Below are positions 43,157 to 47,259 of a DNA stretch of 47,259 nucleotides, in pieces. The notes beneath the pieces are model-generated. The model ran no database searches. It saw only the letters and a program-made list of their open reading frames with translations, and was not told where the DNA came from. Numbering within the stretch: position 1 is the stretch's first letter; each line of letters starts with the position of its first letter. Position numbers and translations under genes: made by a program. Source of the DNA: Gemmatimonadaceae bacterium (GTDB taxonomy: Bacteria; Gemmatimonadota; Gemmatimonadetes; Gemmatimonadales; Gemmatimonadaceae); contig JACMME010000006.1 of assembly GCA_014379205.1 (NCBI GenBank), positions 1 to 47,259 on the forward strand. Direction: 5' to 3'.

Positions 43157-44391
43157 TGCGGGCCACCTTCAGGCCCGTTCGTTTCGGTGTCGAACGTTAC
43201 CACCTGAACATCCAGTCCCTGGCGGTTCTTGATGAGTTCTTCCACGACCGACCCATGCCGCAGGCGGTGCCACCAGGACCTTCTGCTCTGCCCGATGATG
43301 ATCAGTGAAACGCCGTGCTCGCGCGCAAAGGCGCATATCGCTTGAGCGACCTTCGCGCCCTCCAGCTTCACAACTTCCGCTCCCATCGACTGCGCCATCT
43401 GGATATTGTCGACCAGCCGCTTTTGAATTGCGGTGTCGATTCGGTCGGCGCGCTCTTCCGGCGTCTGCACGTATACGCAGTACCAGTCCGAATTAAGGCG
43501 TCCCGCAATGCGGCTCGCCTTTCTCAGGAGAGTTGCGGTCTGCGGCGGCCGGCTGGACATGGCGACAACGATGCGGTCGACTGTCCGCGAAGCGGTCGCC
43601 TGCTTGCCAGTCTCACGAAGCACGATCTCTTCCCGAACACGGTCCACCGAGCTCGCCACTTCCCGAAGCGCCAGCTCTCGCAGCGTAGTGAGATTTTCCG
43701 CCGTGAAGAAGTTGTCCAGCGCGGAGGGGATCTTGTCCTTGCCGTAGATCTTTCCCTCGATGAGGCGCTGCCGCAGGTCTTCGGCCGACAGATCGATGTT
43801 GACGACCTGGTCCGCGCGAGAAATCACCCAGTCCGGCACCGTTTCCCGGACGGTGACGCTGAGGGTACGCTGCATCACGTCGTTGAGGGACTCCAGATGC
43901 TGCACGTTCACGGCGCTGATGACGTTGATTCCGGCATCCAGAATCTCGAGCACATCTTCCCAGCGCTTGCGGTGCTTCGAACCAGGCACATTGGTGTGCG
44001 CCAGCTCGTCCACAACCGTCACCTCGGGGCGTCGTGCGATCACCGCGTCCACGTCCATCTCCTCGAGCACGATGCTGCGGTACTCGATGCGGCGGCGCGG
44101 GACCATTTCGATATCGCGTACTTGCGCCGCCGTTTCCGTCCGTCCGTGCGTCTCCACGAATCCCACAACGACGTCGACGCCGCGGCGCTTGAGATCGTGG
44201 GCTTCGTTCAGCATTCGGTAGGTCTTTCCGACACCGGCGGCCGAGCCGATATAGACCTTGAGCCGGCCACGCGTGCGCTGGCGGACCAGGTTCAGGAAGT
44301 CCTGGCCAGCAGCGCTGGAGTCACGCGATTCCCGCCTTCGCTCAACGTTTACGCGAGCGGGTTCGTCGGCTACCGTTGGCTCGTCTCCCAA
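43153..44391 (-). CDS. kdpD: Short KdpD: sensor ATPase plus USP domain, no kinase part
   Basis: 412 residues from TTG 44391, the only start between the porin stop and the conserved region. The KdpD N-terminal domain (about 38-245) has Walker A GSAAGVGKT (49-57), VVVGFVETHGR, and VVDELAHTNVPGSKHRKRW. A universal-stress-protein domain follows (about 255-400: DRIVVAMSSRPPQ, SLIIIGQSRRSWW). Full-length KdpD has about 900 residues and continues with four helices and a histidine kinase; those are absent here and a separate, degenerate module follows. Short KdpD proteins are known from other phyla, such as cyanobacteria and Deinococcus. Potassium or second-messenger sensing is inferred from the family. 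Confidence 0.92.
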   Translation of the reverse strand: MGDEPTVADEPARVNVERRRESRDSSAAGQDFLNLVRQRTRGRLKVYIGSAAGVGKTYRMLNEAHDLKRRGVDVVVGFVETHGRTETAAQVRDIEMVPRRRIEYRSIVLEEMDVDAVIARRPEVTVVDELAHTNVPGSKHRKRWEDVLEILDAGINVISAVNVQHLESLNDVMQRTLSVTVRETVPDWVISRADQVVNIDLSAEDLRQRLIEGKIYGKDKIPSALDNFFTAENLTTLRELALREVASSVDRVREEIVLRETGKQATASRTVDRIVVAMSSRPPQTATLLRKASRIAGRLNSDWYCVYVQTPEERADRIDTAIQKRLVDNIQMAQSMGAEVVKLEGAKVAQAICAFAREHGVSLIIIGQSRRSWWHRLRHGSVVEELIKNRQGLDVQVVTFDTETNGPEGGPQ

Positions 44392-44415
44392 AGCGCTGGA
44401 GTTAACGGTACGACA

Positions 44416-45537
44416 TTAGAAGGTCAGTGCGAAGGAAGACACCACAAAGCCGCTCCCTTTTGCCAGTCCCTGGCTGGAATCGCGGTCGGGGAAAACCCGT
44501 TCGTCACCGGAAAACCCGCGCAGCTCGGTGCGCCAGAGAAAGCCCGGGTGCGGCACGACATCAAGTCCGACGGAGGCTCCGTTCGCGCGAAATCCCCGGG
44601 AGACTCCTGTCCCGATGAGAACCTGATCCTCATCGTCGAAGCGCTCCACGCGCCCCGAAACGGCAACCGTGGGCGTCACCTGGAACCTGGCTACAGCCGT
44701 AAAACCATACCAGCTGGAGTTGCCGTCGAAACCCTCGCCGCGATCCTGCGATCCGAGGTCGAATTGCCCCAGCAACGTGGTGCGTCCCACCGTGACCTTT
44801 GCACCGATGCCGTTGAAGATGCGAAGCCGGTCATCCCTGAATTCCTCTTCCAGATCATCGGTGGTAATGATTGTCTCGTTGTTGAAGAAGTTGTAATAGC
44901 TGAACGTCGCAGTGGGTGACAGTGCGTAGTCGAGTCGCAGACCCGCGCCCTTGTCCTCATTGGTCTCCGAGATATTCTGCCATCCGTTAACTACATCGAG
45001 ACGTGCCGAAAGCTTTGGCGTCGCCTGCCATGTAATCTTTGCGCCGCTGGAGTAGTATGGTGAATATTCGGCGACTTGCGAACGCGTGTAGGTGGGATTG
45101 TCGCGCGAGATCCAGCTTTCCATACCCATGTTGGAAAAGAAGATGCCGCCATCGACCCAAACCGACGGCGTAATCTGGTAACCAACATACGCTTCCTGCA
45201 GATGGCGGCTGAGTGAGGGTCCGCTCACCGAGCCTATCGCCGGTTCGGCCGAGTAGTTGGACTGCACCGAGGTCCCTGCTTGCAGCGCGAGCCGCCCGCG
45301 AAGCCGTCCGCCGCTCAAAACCGCTTCGACGTGGGCCAGGTTGACGTTGAACTCATTGTGCCGCGCCGGCTGTGTGGTGAAAGATCGGTCCAGGTTGACC
45401 GGCCGGTTGAAGTCGAATGCGTAATAGCTGTCGACGAAGCCGGCGAACGATACTTTGCGCGAGGTGTCTGCGCTGGTCTGAGTGTGGGCGACAAGCGGCA
45501 CGAGCGACACTGCCGCGGCGAATATTATGCGATTCAT
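44416..45537 (-). CDS. Outer-membrane beta-barrel (porin-like) protein
   Basis: 373 residues. The signal peptide (1-19, VAHTQ region) is followed by alternating amphipathic strands; KVSFAGFVDSYYAFDFNRP opens the barrel and ...SSFALTF closes it with a terminal Phe. SRHLQEAYVGYQITPSVWVDG and MESWISRDNPTYTRS are typical of porin-like outer-membrane proteins found beside kdp genes in Bacteroidota-type genomes. It lies between kdpC and kdpD, 36 nt and 24 nt from them, so it is expected to be made with the potassium pump and to ease ion entry to the periplasm. That role is inferred from position. Confidence 0.85.
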   Translation of the reverse strand: MNRIIFAAAVSLVPLVAHTQTSADTSRKVSFAGFVDSYYAFDFNRPVNLDRSFTTQPARHNEFNVNLAHVEAVLSGGRLRGRLALQAGTSVQSNYSAEPAIGSVSGPSLSRHLQEAYVGYQITPSVWVDGGIFFSNMGMESWISRDNPTYTRSQVAEYSPYYSSGAKITWQATPKLSARLDVVNGWQNISETNEDKGAGLRLDYALSPTATFSYYNFFNNETIITTDDLEEEFRDDRLRIFNGIGAKVTVGRTTLLGQFDLGSQDRGEGFDGNSSWYGFTAVARFQVTPTVAVSGRVERFDDEDQVLIGTGVSRGFRANGASVGLDVVPHPGFLWRTELRGFSGDERVFPDRDSSQGLAKGSGFVVSSFALTF

Positions 45538-45573
45538 GAGTAAAATCCGAAGTGAAAGAAGTGTCGAATGGTG

Positions 45574-46164
45574 CTACTGCTGACGCCGCGGGAACGCGCT
45601 GTCCACCGCGATGTTCAGCATTAGCACGTTCACACGTGGCTCGCCGAAAAAGCCGAACTGCCGTCCCTCGATCCGGCGTTCGACCAGGGCGAGCACAGCG
45701 TCGGGCGACGCGGCACGCGCGCCCGCGACGCGCGCAACCTGCAAGCGCGCATTGGCCGGCGAGATGTGTGGATCGAGTCCCGATGCCGAGCGCGTTACCA
45801 TGTCTGATGGAATCGCGCCCTTGGCCGCGCCGTCCTGCGCCACAGCACTGTCCACCATCTCAGCTATGAGCGTGTCAGCAAGCTTGAGATCGGTCGGCCC
45901 CTTGTTCGTGCCCGCGGACGCCGTAGCATCGTAGCCGCTGCCCGCAGCTGATGGCCGGGAATGGAAGTAGTACGGCTGAGTGAACGACTGCCCGATCAGC
46001 TCGCTGCCAACGACTTGCCCATTGACCGAGACGAGCGACCCGTTTGCCTGCCTCGAGAAGATCAATTGGGACACGCCGGTTACGATGCCTGGGTAGATGG
46101 CGCCCGTAATGAGGCAGAGGAGAAGCGTCATGGCGATTGCCGGCCAGACCTGTTTGCGAAGCAC
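45574..46164 (-). CDS. kdpC: Potassium-transporting ATPase subunit C
   Basis: 196 residues, the usual length. One N-terminal membrane helix (about 9-29, AIAMTLLLCLITGAIYPGIV) and the periplasmic part with VGSELIGQSFTQPYYFHSRPS, then AAGSGYDATASAGTN, and SGLDPHISPANARLQVARVA (about 128-147), the conserved KdpC block. KdpC stabilises and assists the KdpA-KdpB complex. It lies 36 nt after kdpB. Confidence 0.97.
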   Translation of the reverse strand: MLRKQVWPAIAMTLLLCLITGAIYPGIVTGVSQLIFSRQANGSLVSVNGQVVGSELIGQSFTQPYYFHSRPSAAGSGYDATASAGTNKGPTDLKLADTLIAEMVDSAVAQDGAAKGAIPSDMVTRSASGLDPHISPANARLQVARVAGARAASPDAVLALVERRIEGRQFGFFGEPRVNVLMLNIAVDSAFPRRQQ

Positions 46165-46200
46165 TGTGAGCGGGATTGGAGAAAGAGGGTAGACGCGCTG

Positions 46201-47259
46201 TTAGACCAGCCGCAGCGCGACGAGAAGCAGATCGATGACCTTTATGCCGACGAAAGGCACAAGCAGCCCACCCAGCCCGTATACGAGCAGGTTGCGGCGT
46301 AGAATCATCGCCGCGCCGGAAGGCCTGTACTTCACCCCGCGCAGCGCGAGCGGAATGAGCGCGATGATCACCAGCGCGTTAAAGATCACGCTGCTGAGAA
46401 TCGCCGACTGCGGCGAAGCGAGGCGCATGATGTTGAGTGCGCCGAGCGCGGGATACGTGACCAGGAACATGGCCGGGATTATCGCGAAATACTTGGCGAC
46501 GTCGTTAGCGATGGAGAACGTCGTTAGCGAGCCACGGGTCATGAGCAGCTGCTTCCCGATCTCTACAATCTCGATCAGCTTCGTGGGATTGGAATCCAGG
46601 TCCACCATGTTTCCCGCTTCCTTGGCAGCCTGCGTTCCGGAATTCATCGCGACGCCTACGTCGGCCTGAGCCAGGGCGGGTGCGTCGTTGGTTCCATCCC
46701 CCGTCATTGCGACAAGCCGGCCGCCCCCCTGCTCTCGCCTGATCAGCGACATCTTGTCCTCCGACCGCGCCTCGGCGAGGAAATCGTCGACACCGGCCTC
46801 CTGCGCAATCGCCGCCGCCGTAAGCGGGTTGTCGCCCGTGATCATTACCGTGCGAATACCCATCGCGCGCAGCCGGTCGAAGCGCTCGCGCATACCGCCT
46901 TTCACGATGTCCTTGAGGTGGATCACGCCGAGGACACGCGCACCAGCGTTGCCGTTCGCCTTCGTCTCGTGTTCAGCCACCACAAGCGGCGTGCCTCCGG
47001 CACGTGCAATGGTATCCACACTCGTCTGCAACTCCTTCGGGATTGTGCCGCCGTGCTCGCGCACCCACTTCTCGATGCTTTCACCAGCGCCTTTGCGGAG
47101 CTCGCATCCCCGCGTGTTCACACCGCTCATCCGTGTGACTGCCGCGAACGGCACGAACTCCGCGTCCTTGTGACCATCCATGTGGATCTCGCCACCCTCC
47201 GCGATCGTCCGGCCACGGAGGCCGAACTTCTCCTTGGCGAGAACTACAATGCTGCGGCC
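46201..47259 (-). CDS. kdpB: Potassium-transporting P-type ATPase subunit B (5' end outside window)
   Basis: Only the C-terminal 352 residues are visible; the frame is open to the right edge ([10 protein letters not shown] close to it). The visible part covers the nucleotide-binding region ([17 protein letters not shown]), the P-domain hinge with [34 protein letters not shown], and the final membrane helices (about the last 140 residues, [31 protein letters not shown]). The DKTG phosphorylation motif lies outside. KdpB is the catalytic ATPase of the KdpFABC high-affinity potassium pump. kdpA and kdpF are expected further upstream, beyond the window. Confidence 0.97.
   Translation of the reverse strand, partial: GRSIVVLAKEKFGLRGRTIAEGGEIHMDGHKDAEFVPFAAVTRMSGVNTRGCELRKGAGESIEKWVREHGGTIPKELQTSVDTIARAGGTPLVVAEHETKANGNAGARVLGVIHLKDIVKGGMRERFDRLRAMGIRTVMITGDNPLTAAAIAQEAGVDDFLAEARSEDKMSLIRREQGGGRLVAMTGDGTNDAPALAQADVGVAMNSGTQAAKEAGNMVDLDSNPTKLIEIVEIGKQLLMTRGSLTTFSIANDVAKYFAIIPAMFLVTYPALGALNIMRLASPQSAILSSVIFNALVIIALIPLALRGVKYRPSGAAMILRRNLLVYGLGGLLVPFVGIKVIDLLLVALRLV

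Noticed and set aside
43315-44919. 534-codon plus-strand frame across kdpD and the porin gene
   Set aside because: It spans two unrelated minus-strand genes and their junction, and shows no recognisable domain.

Overview
The window is about 60% GC and densely coded on both strands. I read it as a chromosomal segment of a Gram-negative soil- or freshwater-type bacterium, most likely Gemmatimonadota or a close relative. The reasons are a combination of markers: a SusC/SusD pair, a PadR regulator with an ADOP-type ABC permease, a Ser/Thr kinase fused to membrane, TolB-like and TPR parts, many Tat and Sec exported proteins, and frequent TTG/GTG starts. This placement is inference from gene content, with no database comparison. 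I saw no rRNA, tRNA, CRISPR array, transposase, phage gene or replication origin.

Layout. 1-6.5 kb: the start of a GT39/GT83-type membrane glycosyltransferase running off the left edge, a Tat-exported M19 dipeptidase-like protein lacking several metal ligands, a Tat-exported HisC-like aminotransferase, a PhoX/DUF839-like lipoprotein, a secreted PHP-domain protein and a 66-residue Cys-rich protein. 6.7-21.9 kb: a block of eight same-strand genes of the MoxR/von Willebrand A type. It holds a vWA plus amidotransferase-fold membrane protein, a caspase/legumain-fold protein whose catalytic Cys is Ala, a TPR protein with an HELAH metallopeptidase domain, DUF4159, MoxR AAA+ ATPase, DUF58, BatA/vWA and a giant DUF4175-like membrane protein. 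This is the most system-like part of the window. Its genes probably form one membrane-anchored, metal-dependent chaperone and proteolysis apparatus facing the periplasm.

22-33 kb is mixed: the large kinase, a secreted His-rich protein, a MOSC plus alkyltransferase-like fusion, a membrane-anchored cytochrome P450, a Wzx-type flippase, and a FIST sensor next to a soluble histidine kinase without a response regulator. 33-42 kb: a SusD/SusC outer-membrane uptake pair, a small lipoprotein, a DUF3303 protein, and an ADOP permease with its PadR regulator, whose promoter and paired dyad operators are clearly readable. 42-47 kb: the distal part of a kdp potassium-uptake operon on the minus strand (kdpB partial, kdpC, a porin-like barrel, a short KdpD with only the sensor-ATPase and USP parts, and a separate membrane protein resembling a histidine kinase that has lost its phospho-acceptor His and ATP-binding motifs). 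No kdpE is present.

Outside the genes, the most striking structure is a family of period-7 repeats (CTGCGAA / TTCGCAG, GGATTGC, GGGAATC). Two copies are perfect inverted repeats of 32 and 19 bp placed just upstream of start codons. Other copies lie in gaps or inside reading frames. A pair of G8C6-7 palindromes in the first 60 codons of the caspase-fold gene is a second oddity.
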